Source: Clostridia bacterium (GTDB lineage: Bacteria; Bacillota; Clostridia; Oscillospirales; CAG-382). From it: a DNA stretch of 53,042 bases. The stretch spans positions 1 to 53,042 of the forward strand of contig JAGBXS010000028.1 in the NCBI GenBank assembly GCA_017629175.1, written 5' to 3'. The notes beneath the pieces were generated by a model, which had not been told where the DNA came from, searched no databases, and saw only the letters and a program-made list of their open reading frames with translations. Below, piece after piece: positions 43,974-52,827 of this stretch (its first letter is position 1; the number at the start of each line of letters is the position of its first letter). Position numbers and translations under genes: made by a program.

Positions 43974-45638
43974 ATGCAAGAAACAAACGCTTTGCGTGAC
44001 GAACTGCTGAAAGAGCTTACCGTCCAACATATGGAAAAGCTGTTCTATTTCTGTTTGAAAAAGACGGGAAGCCATACAGAGGCGGAGGATCTGACCCAGG
44101 ATATCGCATTACAGATCGTCACAGCCTTGAACAAAGGAATCGTTCCCGAATGTTTTTCCGCATGGGTTTGGAAAATTGCCAAGAACCGTTACGCCGCTTG
44201 GGCAAAGGAGAAGCATTCCAAACACGAACATATTGCGGGCGGCTCTATCGACGACTATGATATGGCGGACCAAGGCGCGGAGATCCTTGATACGATGGTG
44301 CATACAGAGCAAATGACTCTGCTCCGGCGAGAGCTGGCATTTATCAAGAGAGAATACCGGGATATTTTGGTTGCATACTACATTGAGGACGAAAGCGTGC
44401 GTTCCATTGCGTCTTCCCTGTCCCTTACGGAAAGCGCGGTACAGCAAAGACTGCACCGTGCAAGAAATATTCTGAAAGAAGGTATGGAAATGGCAAGAGA
44501 ATTCGGAAAACTCAGCTACAAGCCGGAGAACATCGGGTATATTTTCAACGGCTGCCGCGGTGAAAATAATGAACCGCTGAACTACATCTTCCGCGGGCTT
44601 TGCAAAAACATTTTACTGGCGGCTTACAGAACACCCGCTACGGCAGAGGAGCTGGCCATGGAGGTGGGCGTTGCTCTTCCCTATATGGAGGAAGAGCTTA
44701 ACGCTTTGGTAAACGCCACGCTGATGAAGAAAAACGGCAACAAATATGAGACCAATTTCTTCATCGTCAGCGCAGAAGCACAGGAAAAGATCGCCAAGCA
44801 TTTGAAGCAAATCACCCCGTCTCTCACCAAGGCGGCGATCGACGCTATGGAATTTGACATCGGATGGCGAAACGAAAACTGTCCCGCATGGCACGAAGGG
44901 TATCAGCCTGCCGAGATTATGAAGGCAGCACTTCTGATGGACGAAGCTGACACCATTAATTTCTCCTTCCGAAAGCAGTTCAATAAGGATGCTTCCGAGG
45001 TGAAGGGCATCGGCCCTTGGGGGCACACGATCCGTCCTCACGGTGGCGAATGGGATCTTTTGGGCACGGAGAACTATCACGGAGAAAGACCCGATTACGT
45101 TTCGCTTACCGGCTGTGTTTCCGGGCCGTTGGAGAAAGATCTTCCCGAGATTAAATTTCGACAGTTCCGCTTCGATTACAAGGGGATAGAAAGCAAGCTG
45201 CCTCCTTTATTGACCTATGCAGACGGAAAAGGCATCGAGTCCGTCGCAAACGGTATATGGAACGAGGTCGAAGAGTCTATTTTAAAGCGTTTGGAGGAGT
45301 ACGGATACATCAAGAAAACGGAAGACGGATATCTTCCCACCATTCTGGTCATGCGCAAAGAAAAGAACCTTAAAATGCCCCCGGAGGTAAAGGCGCAGTT
45401 GGAAAAGCTGAGAGACAAGGCAAGAGAGATCGCATCGGAGCATTATCTCTTCTGTAGGAACCAGATCCTCGCAGAGGTTCCCGCGTTTTTGAAGGAGGAT
45501 ACCTTCCAGATCGATCACGCTTGCGCCAACATCTTCCATATCCGCGGCGCGATCTTCGAGGAAGCGCTCCGCATGAGTTATCTTTCCGTGGGTACCGAAA
45601 AGGTTGATCCCACCTTGGGTGCATATTTGGTGCTGTAA
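43974..45638 (+). CDS. ECF-like sigma factor with large C-terminal extension
   Basis: This 554-residue protein starts at 43974 (MQETNA), since AAAGGAG is 8 bases before it and the in-frame ATG at 43956 lies upstream of that site. Residues ~15-90 are sigma region 2 (HTEAEDLTQDIALQIV, FSAWVWKIAKNRYA). Residues ~110-175 are region 4 with HTH (YRDILVAYYIEDESVRSIAS, LTESAVQQRLHRARNIL). The remaining ~375 residues have a second winged-helix-like stretch (ATAEELAMEVGVALPYMEEE) and then an unassigned domain with GPWGHTIRPHGGEWDLLG. Typical ECF sigmas are ~180 residues, so this extension probably senses a ligand in place of an anti-sigma factor. It is divergent from the deacetylase-like gene. Confidence 0.85.
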   Translation: MQETNALRDELLKELTVQHMEKLFYFCLKKTGSHTEAEDLTQDIALQIVTALNKGIVPECFSAWVWKIAKNRYAAWAKEKHSKHEHIAGGSIDDYDMADQGAEILDTMVHTEQMTLLRRELAFIKREYRDILVAYYIEDESVRSIASSLSLTESAVQQRLHRARNILKEGMEMAREFGKLSYKPENIGYIFNGCRGENNEPLNYIFRGLCKNILLAAYRTPATAEELAMEVGVALPYMEEELNALVNATLMKKNGNKYETNFFIVSAEAQEKIAKHLKQITPSLTKAAIDAMEFDIGWRNENCPAWHEGYQPAEIMKAALLMDEADTINFSFRKQFNKDASEVKGIGPWGHTIRPHGGEWDLLGTENYHGERPDYVSLTGCVSGPLEKDLPEIKFRQFRFDYKGIESKLPPLLTYADGKGIESVANGIWNEVEESILKRLEEYGYIKKTEDGYLPTILVMRKEKNLKMPPEVKAQLEKLRDKAREIASEHYLFCRNQILAEVPAFLKEDTFQIDHACANIFHIRGAIFEEALRMSYLSVGTEKVDPTLGAYLVL

Positions 45639-45645
45639 TAACATT

Positions 45646-45683
45646 TGCAGAGAGGAACGAAGGATTTCTCTCTGCATTTTTTT
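45646..45683 (+). terminator. Terminator after the sigma-factor gene
   Basis: TGCAGAGAG (45646-45654) pairs with CTCTCTGCA (45668-45676) around a 13-base loop, followed by seven T's. Confidence 0.85.
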
Positions 45684-45693
45684 GCTTTTCGCC

Positions 45694-45722
45694 TTGCAAT
45701 GGAAAAGAAAATGTGATAAACT
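45694..45722 (+). promoter_or_regulatory. Promoter of the PHP gene
   Basis: TTGCAA (45694-45699), a 17-base spacer and TAAACT (45717-45722), 35 bases before the start. Confidence 0.6.
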
Positions 45723-45757
45723 GCGGTTAAACAAAGAATGTTTAGGAGAACAAGACC

Positions 45758-46705
45758 ATGAAAAGACAGCAAGCGTTCATTGATAAAGAAAAATCCTTCC
45801 AAAAAGGCGGCCTTCACTGCCATACCACCCGTTCCGACGGTGTGGGTTCTCCCGAAGAGGTAATGAAATTTGCCCACGAGCATGGGTTTGACTTTTTGGC
45901 ATTGACGGATCATCAGATCTATAACCATACCAACTACGCACCGGAAACGGGGATCTTGCTGGTGCCCGGCACGGAGCATAGCAATATTTTGGTGTACAGT
46001 CACGGCTTCCGTTGCTTCCACACCGTATGCGTAGGCCCTTCCCCCGAAGACGGCAACGGCTTTGCCAACGACGAGAAGCTCCCCGGCACCAACTTCCAAA
46101 GTTCCGAGGAATATCAGCCCTGGCTGGACGAGGCACACGGTAAGAAGAATCTCACCATTCTCTGCCACCCTCAGTGGAGCAATACCAGTGCAAAGTATTT
46201 TGAAAATCAAAAAGGCAATTTTGCTATGGAGATCTGGAACAGCGGCTGTGCGTTGGCAGAGGACTGCGATGCGGATGCGGCGTATTGGGACGAGCTGTTG
46301 GGGCAAGGGAAAATCATTTACGGTGTAGCTACCGATGACGCGCACGTGTTTGACCATCTGTGCAAGGGTTGGGTCATGGTGAAAGCAGAAAAGGATCTGA
46401 ACGCCATTCTGGCTGCCTTGGAGAATGGGGAATTCTACTCCTCTTGCGGCCCGGAGATCTATGATTTCTACGTAGACGGCGACAAGGTCGTGCTGGAATG
46501 CTCCCCTGTTGCAAGAGCAAGACTTCACAGCGATATGCATCCCAATCAAGTAAGGGTAGATGAAAATGGGAATATCACCCGCGCAGAATTCACCTTAAAT
46601 CATTGGGCAGGTCCTTACGATTACGTTCGCGCAAGCATTGTGGACAAGGACGGAAAGCAGGCTTGGACGAACCCAATCTTCTTGGATGGTAGAGAAGAGC
46701 GCTAA
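45758..46705 (+). CDS. PHP-domain phosphoesterase
   Basis: This 315-residue protein has metal-binding motifs of the PHP fold: GGLHCHTTRSDG (near residue 15), LALTDHQIY (near residue 46), GTEHSN (near residue 73), CHPQWSN (near residue 133) and GVATDDAHVF (near residue 190). PHP proteins hydrolyse phosphate esters or nucleotides; some act on sugar phosphates, so a link to the carbohydrate genes around is possible. AGGAG lies 9 bases before the ATG. It has its own promoter and no clear terminator before the next gene. Confidence 0.88.
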   Translation: MKRQQAFIDKEKSFQKGGLHCHTTRSDGVGSPEEVMKFAHEHGFDFLALTDHQIYNHTNYAPETGILLVPGTEHSNILVYSHGFRCFHTVCVGPSPEDGNGFANDEKLPGTNFQSSEEYQPWLDEAHGKKNLTILCHPQWSNTSAKYFENQKGNFAMEIWNSGCALAEDCDADAAYWDELLGQGKIIYGVATDDAHVFDHLCKGWVMVKAEKDLNAILAALENGEFYSSCGPEIYDFYVDGDKVVLECSPVARARLHSDMHPNQVRVDENGNITRAEFTLNHWAGPYDYVRASIVDKDGKQAWTNPIFLDGREER

Positions 46706-46723
46706 GATTCAAATAACGGTTGA

Positions 46724-46752
46724 TTGACAACCGGGTCTCCGAATGTTACAAT
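46724..46752 (+). promoter_or_regulatory. Promoter of the APH-like kinase gene
   Basis: TTGACA (46724-46729), a 17-base spacer and TACAAT (46747-46752), 34 bases before the start. Confidence 0.82.
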
Positions 46753-46785
46753 AGCCTTTGGAAACCCGAGGAAGGAGATTTTTGT

Positions 46786-47844
46786 ATGGACTTCCCTATC
46801 AACCGTTATTTTTCTACAGAGCCACAGGAAATAAAGACACTGGATCTTTGCAGAGGGGACAATGATTTCCGTAAGGTCTATATCGTCACGACCGAAGAGA
46901 AAAAGATCGTCATCAAGCATTGTTCAAATACTTTTACAGACGTAAATCGTATCGATGGCTGGAGCAGGCTGATGGATGCTTACAGAGTGCTTGGGATCTG
47001 CTGTCCTGCAATTCTCCCCGGCACAGACGGACAAACCGTATACCGCCAAGAAACAGATAGGAGAACCTATTTTGCCTGGGCAGAAGAGTTTGCCCCCTAC
47101 CGAACGGCGGAACAGATCGGCGAGGATACGCTTAAGGATGCGGACGGTATTGCCGTCTATGCGCCGGAGCTGTTTCGTTTATTGGGGACGGTTGCCGCGG
47201 CGAAGCTTGACTTGATGGATTGGCCCTCAGCCTATTGCTTGTTAGAGCCATTTTGTCCGCCGGATACCACCGACGAGCAGACCGAATGTGCAGAAAAGTT
47301 TGTGAAATACATAAAAGAAAATATCCCCCGTTACACAGAGCGTGCGGAGAGGCTTTTGGAGCTGTATTACAAGGTGCAAAACGAATTGCGAAAGGTGTAT
47401 CCCCTGTTGCCCACATCCTGCTTCCAGGGGGATCTGAACGAGTCAAACCTTCTGCTGGACGATGAAAATCACTTTGTGGGACTGATCGATTTCAATCTCT
47501 GCGGAAAAGAACCTATCTTGAACTATACCGTGCGGGAAGCCCTTTGGTGGACGGACGATTCCGCCTTATACGGTGAAAATCAAGCGCGGTTGTACTTCTA
47601 TGATAAAGCCCTTGACGATTTGAGAATTCGTTCGTTTTTGAAAAACATGGCGTACATCGGAGAACGTTATCGGTTCACCGAGATCGAGCGAGAGATCTTC
47701 CCCACTTTGTTCCGTTACGTGAACTCCTTCTGGTGGCATCACGTCAGTGCCGTCGAAGAGGCCAAGGACGATGATGAAAAGCTTGAAATGCTCTTTGACT
47801 GGCTGGAAAAGCAAATGACCCGAGAGGATATTCGATTGCCATAA
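46786..47844 (+). CDS. Aminoglycoside phosphotransferase-like kinase
   Basis: This 352-residue protein starts at 46786 (MDFPINRYF), with AAGGAG 8 bases upstream; the longer frame overlaps the promoter. The kinase core shows CFQGDLNESNLLLDD (catalytic Asp, near residue 228) and VGLIDFNLCGKEP (Mg-binding Asp), with Gln in place of the usual His of HGD. Members phosphorylate small molecules such as choline, sugars, homoserine or drugs; the neighbourhood hints at a metabolic or spore-related (CotS-like) role rather than resistance. Monocistronic with a terminator. Confidence 0.82.
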   Translation: MDFPINRYFSTEPQEIKTLDLCRGDNDFRKVYIVTTEEKKIVIKHCSNTFTDVNRIDGWSRLMDAYRVLGICCPAILPGTDGQTVYRQETDRRTYFAWAEEFAPYRTAEQIGEDTLKDADGIAVYAPELFRLLGTVAAAKLDLMDWPSAYCLLEPFCPPDTTDEQTECAEKFVKYIKENIPRYTERAERLLELYYKVQNELRKVYPLLPTSCFQGDLNESNLLLDDENHFVGLIDFNLCGKEPILNYTVREALWWTDDSALYGENQARLYFYDKALDDLRIRSFLKNMAYIGERYRFTEIEREIFPTLFRYVNSFWWHHVSAVEEAKDDDEKLEMLFDWLEKQMTREDIRLP

Positions 47845-47847
47845 AAG

Positions 47848-47876
47848 AAAGGCGTTGTGATTTCGCAACGCCTTTT
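47848..47876 (+). terminator. Terminator after the APH-like gene
   Basis: AAAGGCGTTG (from 47848) pairs with CAACGCCTTT (to 47875) around an 8-base loop, with a T run. Confidence 0.85.
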
Positions 47877-47938
47877 TCTATTCCCATGAAATTATTCGTA
47901 GAAAATGAAAAATCCAAGTCTTTCGACTTGGATTTAAC

Positions 47939-48025
47939 TGGTGCGGGTGATAGGACTTGAACCTACACGAAGTTGCCCCCACTAGAACCTGAATCTAGCG
48001 CGTCTGCCAATTCCGCCACACCCGC
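47939..48025 (-). tRNA. tRNA-Leu (anticodon CAG)
   Basis: This is an 87-base class II tRNA on the minus strand. The acceptor GCGGGTG pairs with CACCCGC; the anticodon stem CTAGA/TCTAG holds TTCAGGT, giving CAG; long variable arm, T loop TTCAAGT, encoded CCA at 47939-47941. All arms pair. Confidence 0.97.
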
Positions 48026-48037
48026 GGCACGTGTGGT

Positions 48038-48066
48038 AGTATAGCATAATGAATTCTATTTGTCAA
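48038..48066 (-). promoter_or_regulatory. Promoter of tRNA-Leu(CAG)
   Basis: On the minus strand TTGACA (48061-48066), a 17-base spacer and TATACT (48038-48043), 13 bases before the tRNA. Confidence 0.88.
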
Positions 48067-48222
48067 GTGTTTTTTTGAATTTTTTTCATTTTTTTATTTG
48101 GCGTAAAAAACCGTTATTTTATAAGGATTTCAAGAGGAAATCACTTGGTGAAAAAGCGTCCTTTTTTTGCAGAAAAAGTGATATAAAATTTTTACAAAGC
48201 CCTTCCATTTTTTCAAAAAAGG

Positions 48223-48231
48223 TGCTATACT
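48223..48231 (+). promoter_or_regulatory. Extended -10 promoter of the sugar-acid operon
   Basis: TG-C-TATACT (48223-48231) lies 38 bases before the DUF6259-like start. No good -35 is seen; an extended -10 can work without one. The 48067-48220 region is very A/T-rich and holds no gene. Confidence 0.55.
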
Positions 48232-48269
48232 TTATTTTGAATTATTATATACAAAAGAAGGTGCAATCT

Positions 48270-50243
48270 ATGTTAACCATCCGTGCGGGAAAGCTCTCCT
48301 TCTCGGTATCCGAGGACGGAAGCGAGATCCTCTGGAACGCGCAAGGTCTCCCCTTGCGGCAAAGCGTAAACGCTGATTTTTGGCGTGCTTACGGTGATGA
48401 CGGTTATGAGAAAGAAATGACCATTCGTTCCTCCAAGCAAATCGGTAAGGCGGCGTTGGAAGACGGTGTTCTTCGTATCGTATACGACCGTTTGGTTGCC
48501 GATAATGGACGGGTTTTCGATACCACTCTTTCCGTTACCGTTACCACGGAGGTCAATACCTACGAAGGCTTTGCGTTCAGCGCCACCATCTCCAACCGAT
48601 GCGACGTTCGGATCAACGAATTACAGCTCCCTTTTGTGGATCTGGACACCGCCTGTGACGCAAACCGCGCAAACGACGTATTCTATCATATTGACGGTTT
48701 GGGGCGAATCATCCAAAATCCTTGGGAGCAGGTGCGTAAATCCAACCATACGGAATATATCGCCTCCGATAACCACGTGGTTTGGAACGCTATGCGTTAT
48801 CCCGGAGATGCGGCCATGGGATGGTTTGGCTTGCAGACCGGCGGACATTTCCTCTACACGGGCAGACATGATCCCAAGCTGAAGATCTGTGTTCTCTCCG
48901 TGGGTGTCTCTCCCAGAGATCATGATCCCCGTTTGCTGATCGCGATTTCCCATATTCCCTGTGCGAAAAACGGCGATACGGTGACTACTACCAAGTGTTT
49001 TGTTTCCTTGAACGAGGGTGACTGGAGAACCGGCTCCGATATTTACGGCGGGTATGCACGGGCAAATTGGTACACGCCTCCCGTGGTACCCGAATGGGTT
49101 AAGAATATTACCGGCTGGCAAAGAGTGATCCTGCGTCATCAGTTTGGCGAGGTGCTGTTTACCTACGACGACCTTCCCCGTATTTACGAAGAGGGTGCCA
49201 AGTGCGGTCTGAATATGATGATGGTCTTCGGTTGGTGGAAGGGCAGATTTGACAACGGCTACCCCATTTACGAGCCTGATGAGGGCTTGGGCGGTGCAGA
49301 AAAGCTGAAGGAAGCCATTCAAAAGATTCAGGAAATGGGTGGCAGAGTTGCTCTTTATACCAACGGACAGCTAATTGACGTGGCAACGGACTATTACAGA
49401 GAGATCGGACACAAGGTCTGCCGAATCGATATCGACGGCAACGACTACCGCGATCATTACCGCTTTGGCAACGACGGCTTGATGCTGAGAGCTTTTGGAT
49501 ATAAGTCCTTCGTAACGGCATGCCCCGCTAACGAAGAGTGGCAGAACCGTGTGGTGATGCACGAGAAGATGAAATTCGATTTCGGTGCAGACTCCGCGTT
49601 CTTTGACCAGATCGGTGCGGCGGCACCCCTTCCCTGCTTCAACGAAGAACATTTCCACGGCCCCAGACCCGACGAGTGCGAGATCTGGCGTGTGGAGGCA
49701 TTCAAGAAGCTTCACGCCAATTGCCCTGAGGAGAAAGCCATCGGTACGGAAATGGTAAACGATATGGTATTGCCCTACGTGCAGTACATCCACGGTTGCC
49801 AGTTAGGTCCCATCTTCGGGCCCAACTGCTTCCCCGAAATGTTTATGCGCACCTTCCCCGAGACGGTGCAGACGGATCGCTTTGTTCACGACAACAAGGC
49901 CGGCACAGACCGTCAGCTGGGCAACGCCTTTATTCACGGCTATCGCCACGACGTTTCTCCCTGGAGAGGGCGGGCACACATCGGGCAGATCCCCGAGCTG
50001 GCGGAAAAGATCACTAAGATCTTGTCCTTGAAGGAGAAATACCGTAAGTTCTTCTATGAGGGAGCCTACGTAAGAGAGGAAGACCCTGTTCTTCCCTCAG
50101 GTGTAAAGTACGGTGAGTTTGTAAACGGAAACGAGAGAATGTACGCCCTCTGGAACGATTCCGAGGAAACGAAAACGTTCACGGTGAAAGATCAAGAAAT
50201 TACATTGAATGCACAGGAGGTAACGTGTGTATGTTTTGCTTAA
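48270..50243 (+). CDS. DUF6259-like putative glycoside hydrolase
   Basis: This 657-residue protein starts at 48270 (MLTIRAGK), with GAAGGTG before it; the open frame extends into the promoter region. No signal peptide, so probably cytosolic. An N-terminal beta-sandwich (to ~260) resembles the start of GH36-like enzymes. It is followed by a TIM-barrel-like part with ILRHQFGEVLFTYDDL, MVFGWWKGRFDNGYP, RVALYTNGQLID, FGADSAFFDQIG, and a small C-terminal beta domain (MYALWNDSEETKTFTV). This layout fits my memory of DUF6259, but the substrate and the catalytic pair are unknown. It heads the operon and overlaps the SDR gene by 13 bases. Confidence 0.72.
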   Translation: MLTIRAGKLSFSVSEDGSEILWNAQGLPLRQSVNADFWRAYGDDGYEKEMTIRSSKQIGKAALEDGVLRIVYDRLVADNGRVFDTTLSVTVTTEVNTYEGFAFSATISNRCDVRINELQLPFVDLDTACDANRANDVFYHIDGLGRIIQNPWEQVRKSNHTEYIASDNHVVWNAMRYPGDAAMGWFGLQTGGHFLYTGRHDPKLKICVLSVGVSPRDHDPRLLIAISHIPCAKNGDTVTTTKCFVSLNEGDWRTGSDIYGGYARANWYTPPVVPEWVKNITGWQRVILRHQFGEVLFTYDDLPRIYEEGAKCGLNMMMVFGWWKGRFDNGYPIYEPDEGLGGAEKLKEAIQKIQEMGGRVALYTNGQLIDVATDYYREIGHKVCRIDIDGNDYRDHYRFGNDGLMLRAFGYKSFVTACPANEEWQNRVVMHEKMKFDFGADSAFFDQIGAAAPLPCFNEEHFHGPRPDECEIWRVEAFKKLHANCPEEKAIGTEMVNDMVLPYVQYIHGCQLGPIFGPNCFPEMFMRTFPETVQTDRFVHDNKAGTDRQLGNAFIHGYRHDVSPWRGRAHIGQIPELAEKITKILSLKEKYRKFFYEGAYVREEDPVLPSGVKYGEFVNGNERMYALWNDSEETKTFTVKDQEITLNAQEVTCVCFA

Positions 50244-50983
50244 ACGGTAAGGTAGCTTTGGTAACGGGTTCTTCCCGCGGGATCGGCAGAGGCATCGCTC
50301 TGGCTTTGGCAGAAGCAGGAGCTGACGTGGTAGTCAACTGCATGGGAAACGTGGAGGCGGCTGAGGAGGTTGCGGAAAAGATCCGTGCTTTCGGGCGCAA
50401 AGCGTTGGTTGTGAAAGCCAACGTCAGCGAGGCTGACCAAGTAAAAGTGCTGTTTGACAAGATCATGGAGGAATTCGGCAGACTGGATATTCTGGTGAAC
50501 AATGCAGGTACTTCACAAGACAAAGATATCTTCGAGATGACCTACGAGGATTGGGACAGAATCATCAAAACCAATCTTACCAGCGGTATGCTTTGCAGTA
50601 AGGCAGCTATGGAGATCATGAAGGAGCAGAAGAGCGGACGCATTATGTTCATCTCCTCCGTGGTAGGCGAACGCGGGGCGTTGTTCGGACATATCCATTA
50701 CGCCGCAACCAAGAGCGGTCAGATCGGTATCACCAAGACCCTTGCACGCACGGCGGCAAAGTATAATATCACCGTTAACGCTATTGCACCCGGACTCATC
50801 CGCACGGAGCTTTTGGTGCAAACTCACGGGGAGGAAGGCGTGGAAGAATTGGGTGCCAGCATTCCCTTGGGTCTGGGTAAGATCGAGGACGTTGGTGCGG
50901 CGGCAGTATTCCTCGCAAGTGACGAGGCTTGCTACGTCACCGGCGCCACCCTGGACGTCAACGGCGGGGCAAACTTCCGATGA
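50231..50983 (+). CDS. Short-chain dehydrogenase/reductase
   Basis: This 250-residue classical SDR has the cofactor motif TGSSRGIGRG (near residue 13), NNAG (near 90), the catalytic Ser in FISSVVGE, and Tyr-Lys as HYAATKSG (near residue 156); it ends DVNGGANFR. It is close to FabG and to sugar/gluconate dehydrogenases. I use the ATG at 50231, 10 bases after AGGAGG; a GTG at 50225 is the alternative. The N-terminus overlaps the previous gene. In this operon the likely role is oxidation of a sugar to its lactone or keto form, inferred from neighbours. Confidence 0.87.
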   Translation: MFCLNGKVALVTGSSRGIGRGIALALAEAGADVVVNCMGNVEAAEEVAEKIRAFGRKALVVKANVSEADQVKVLFDKIMEEFGRLDILVNNAGTSQDKDIFEMTYEDWDRIIKTNLTSGMLCSKAAMEIMKEQKSGRIMFISSVVGERGALFGHIHYAATKSGQIGITKTLARTAAKYNITVNAIAPGLIRTELLVQTHGEEGVEELGASIPLGLGKIEDVGAAAVFLASDEACYVTGATLDVNGGANFR

Positions 50984-51648
50984 AGGTCACGTGGCTTGGG
51001 CAGGCGGGACTTCTTTTCCAAACGGAAAGCACCACCATTCTGGTGGATCCCTATTTTTCCGACAGCGCGGCAAGTGTTGCCTGCCATCGTAAAATGCCGG
51101 TAGACCCCTTAGTTTGGGAGATCAAGCCCGATCTTTGCCTTTTCACCCACGATCATATTGATCATTTTGACCCGGAAACGGCAGGACATTTTGTGAATAA
51201 AAACACCGCCGTGACGGTGCTTTCCCCTGCTTCCGTTTGGGGAAAGATCCGCACCTACGGTGGCGTAAACAATTACGTGCGTGTTGCCCCCGGGGTGATC
51301 TGGAGCCATGGCGACGTGGAGATCCGCGTCGTTCCTGCGGTGCATTCCGACCCGCTTGCGGTGGGATTTGTGATCCAACACCAAGGGAAGCTGTATTACA
51401 TTACCGGGGACACGCTGTATTCCATTGACGTGGCTTGTGAGATCCCCTATCCCGTGGACGTTGTTTTCCTCCCCATCAATGGCAAGGGAAACAATATGAA
51501 TGCAGTCGATGCCGCGAAGTTTGCTTTCGAAATCGGGGCAAAGCTTGCAGTTCCCGTGCATTTCGGAATGCTGGATGATCTGGATCCCGGTTGCTTTACT
51601 TACGAGAAGGTTAAAATTCCCGAAATTTATAAGGAGATGATTCTATGA
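50980..51648 (+). CDS. MBL-fold hydrolase, UlaG-like, candidate lactonase
   Basis: This 222-residue protein starts at 50980 with an ATGA overlap on the SDR stop. The metal motif is FTHDHIDHFDP (near residue 48), preceded by GQAGLLFQTESTTILVDPYF and followed by VPAVHSDP, YITGDTLYS and VPVHFGMLDD, the layout of UlaG/AttM-like MBL proteins, some of which open lactone rings. Sitting exactly between a dehydrogenase and a sugar-acid dehydratase, it fits the lactonase step (inference). It overlaps the enolase gene by four bases (ATGA). Confidence 0.82.
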   Translation: MKVTWLGQAGLLFQTESTTILVDPYFSDSAASVACHRKMPVDPLVWEIKPDLCLFTHDHIDHFDPETAGHFVNKNTAVTVLSPASVWGKIRTYGGVNNYVRVAPGVIWSHGDVEIRVVPAVHSDPLAVGFVIQHQGKLYYITGDTLYSIDVACEIPYPVDVVFLPINGKGNNMNAVDAAKFAFEIGAKLAVPVHFGMLDDLDPGCFTYEKVKIPEIYKEMIL

Positions 51649-52805
51649 AGATTACCGATATTAAACCCTTTGTGGTGGATTGCTTCCGCACCAACTGGGT
51701 ATTCGTGAAGGTTTATACCGATGAAGGCATTGAAGGCGTTGGCGAGGCTACGCTGGAATACAAGGAAAAAGCCTTGGTTGGTGCCATTGAGCACGCCAAG
51801 GAAGCATTGGTGGGTAAAGACCCGATGCGCATTGAGGAGCACGTGCACAATCTGTACCGCGATGCTTATTGGAGAGGCGGAGCGGTTTTGATGTCTGCAA
51901 TTTCCGGCATCGAAATGGCGCTTTGGGACATCAAGGGTAAGGCTTTGGGCGTTCCCGTTTATCAGCTTTTGGGCGGTAAAATGCGGGATGATGTGCGCAT
52001 TTATGTCAACGGCTGGTTTGCAGGTGCTACCGAGCCCGAGCAGTTTGGGCAGAAGGCCGCCGAAGCTGTAAAGCGCGGCGTAACGGCTATGAAGTGGGAT
52101 CCCTTTGGCAAGAGCTTTTTGGAGATCTCCAACGCGGATCTGGACAAGGCCTTGCGCTGTGTAGACGCAGTACGTCAGGCAGTAGGCCCCGGTGTTGACC
52201 TGCTCATTGAGGGTCACGGCAGATTTGACGTTCCTACCGGCATTAAGATCGCCAAAGAGTTGGAGCAGTTCAAGCCCATGTTCTTTGAAGAGCCCACGCC
52301 TCCGGATGATCTGCAGTCCCTTAAGAGAGTTCGTGACCGTTCCCCCGTGCCGATTTCCGCAGGTGAGCGTTTGTACGGCCTGAGATCCTTCAAGGATCTG
52401 TTGAGCATGAATGCGGCAGACTTTATACAGCCCGATGTCAGCCACGCAGGCGGTATTCTGGAGCTGAAGAAGATCGCGGCATTGGCAGAGGCACATTACA
52501 TTCCCTTCGCGCCCCACAACCCTTCCGGCCCCGTTGCCAACGCGGCTACATTGCATCTTGCGGCCTGCTGTGTGAACTTCAGCGTTTTGGAAATCATGTA
52601 CAGCGACGTTGTATACCGCAAGGACGTAACCAACGAGTCCTTGGAGTACGCAGACGGAAAGATCAAGATTCCCGACAGACCCGGTCTGGGCATTGAGCTG
52701 AACGAAGAGGAATGCTTGAAGTATCCTTATCAGGTTCATACCCTGCGCCATTACACCGGTAAGCTGACGGACATCCGTCCGCCCGAGACGGCGTTCTATT
52801 TCTAA
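51645..52805 (+). CDS. Enolase-superfamily sugar-acid dehydratase (galactonate dehydratase-like)
   Basis: This 386-residue protein has the MLE/MR N-terminal cap (FVKVYTDEGIEGVGEATLE) and barrel with metal ligands in LLIEGHGRFD (near residue 186), FFEEPTPPDD (near residue 212) and ISAGERLYG (near residue 238), AMKWDPFG near residue 146 and the general-base region FAPHNPSGPVA near residue 288. EGHGRF and APHNPSGP place it near D-galactonate dehydratase (DgoD) and related acid-sugar dehydratases. It removes water from a sugar acid to give a 2-keto-3-deoxy acid. The exact sugar is not decided by sequence. Confidence 0.9.
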   Translation: MKITDIKPFVVDCFRTNWVFVKVYTDEGIEGVGEATLEYKEKALVGAIEHAKEALVGKDPMRIEEHVHNLYRDAYWRGGAVLMSAISGIEMALWDIKGKALGVPVYQLLGGKMRDDVRIYVNGWFAGATEPEQFGQKAAEAVKRGVTAMKWDPFGKSFLEISNADLDKALRCVDAVRQAVGPGVDLLIEGHGRFDVPTGIKIAKELEQFKPMFFEEPTPPDDLQSLKRVRDRSPVPISAGERLYGLRSFKDLLSMNAADFIQPDVSHAGGILELKKIAALAEAHYIPFAPHNPSGPVANAATLHLAACCVNFSVLEIMYSDVVYRKDVTNESLEYADGKIKIPDRPGLGIELNEEECLKYPYQVHTLRHYTGKLTDIRPPETAFYF

Positions 52806-52827
52806 AATAGATCTTCAGGAGACGTTC

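Noticed and set aside
46786..47844. Aminoglycoside resistance gene
   Set aside because: Only the general APH fold is visible; no resistance-subclass signature and no mobile context, so a metabolic kinase is more likely.
48067..48269. Coding extension upstream of the DUF6259-like gene to 48060
   Set aside because: It would include A/T-rich DNA, the promoter and the tRNA -35 box; the ATG at 48270 has a proper ribosome site.
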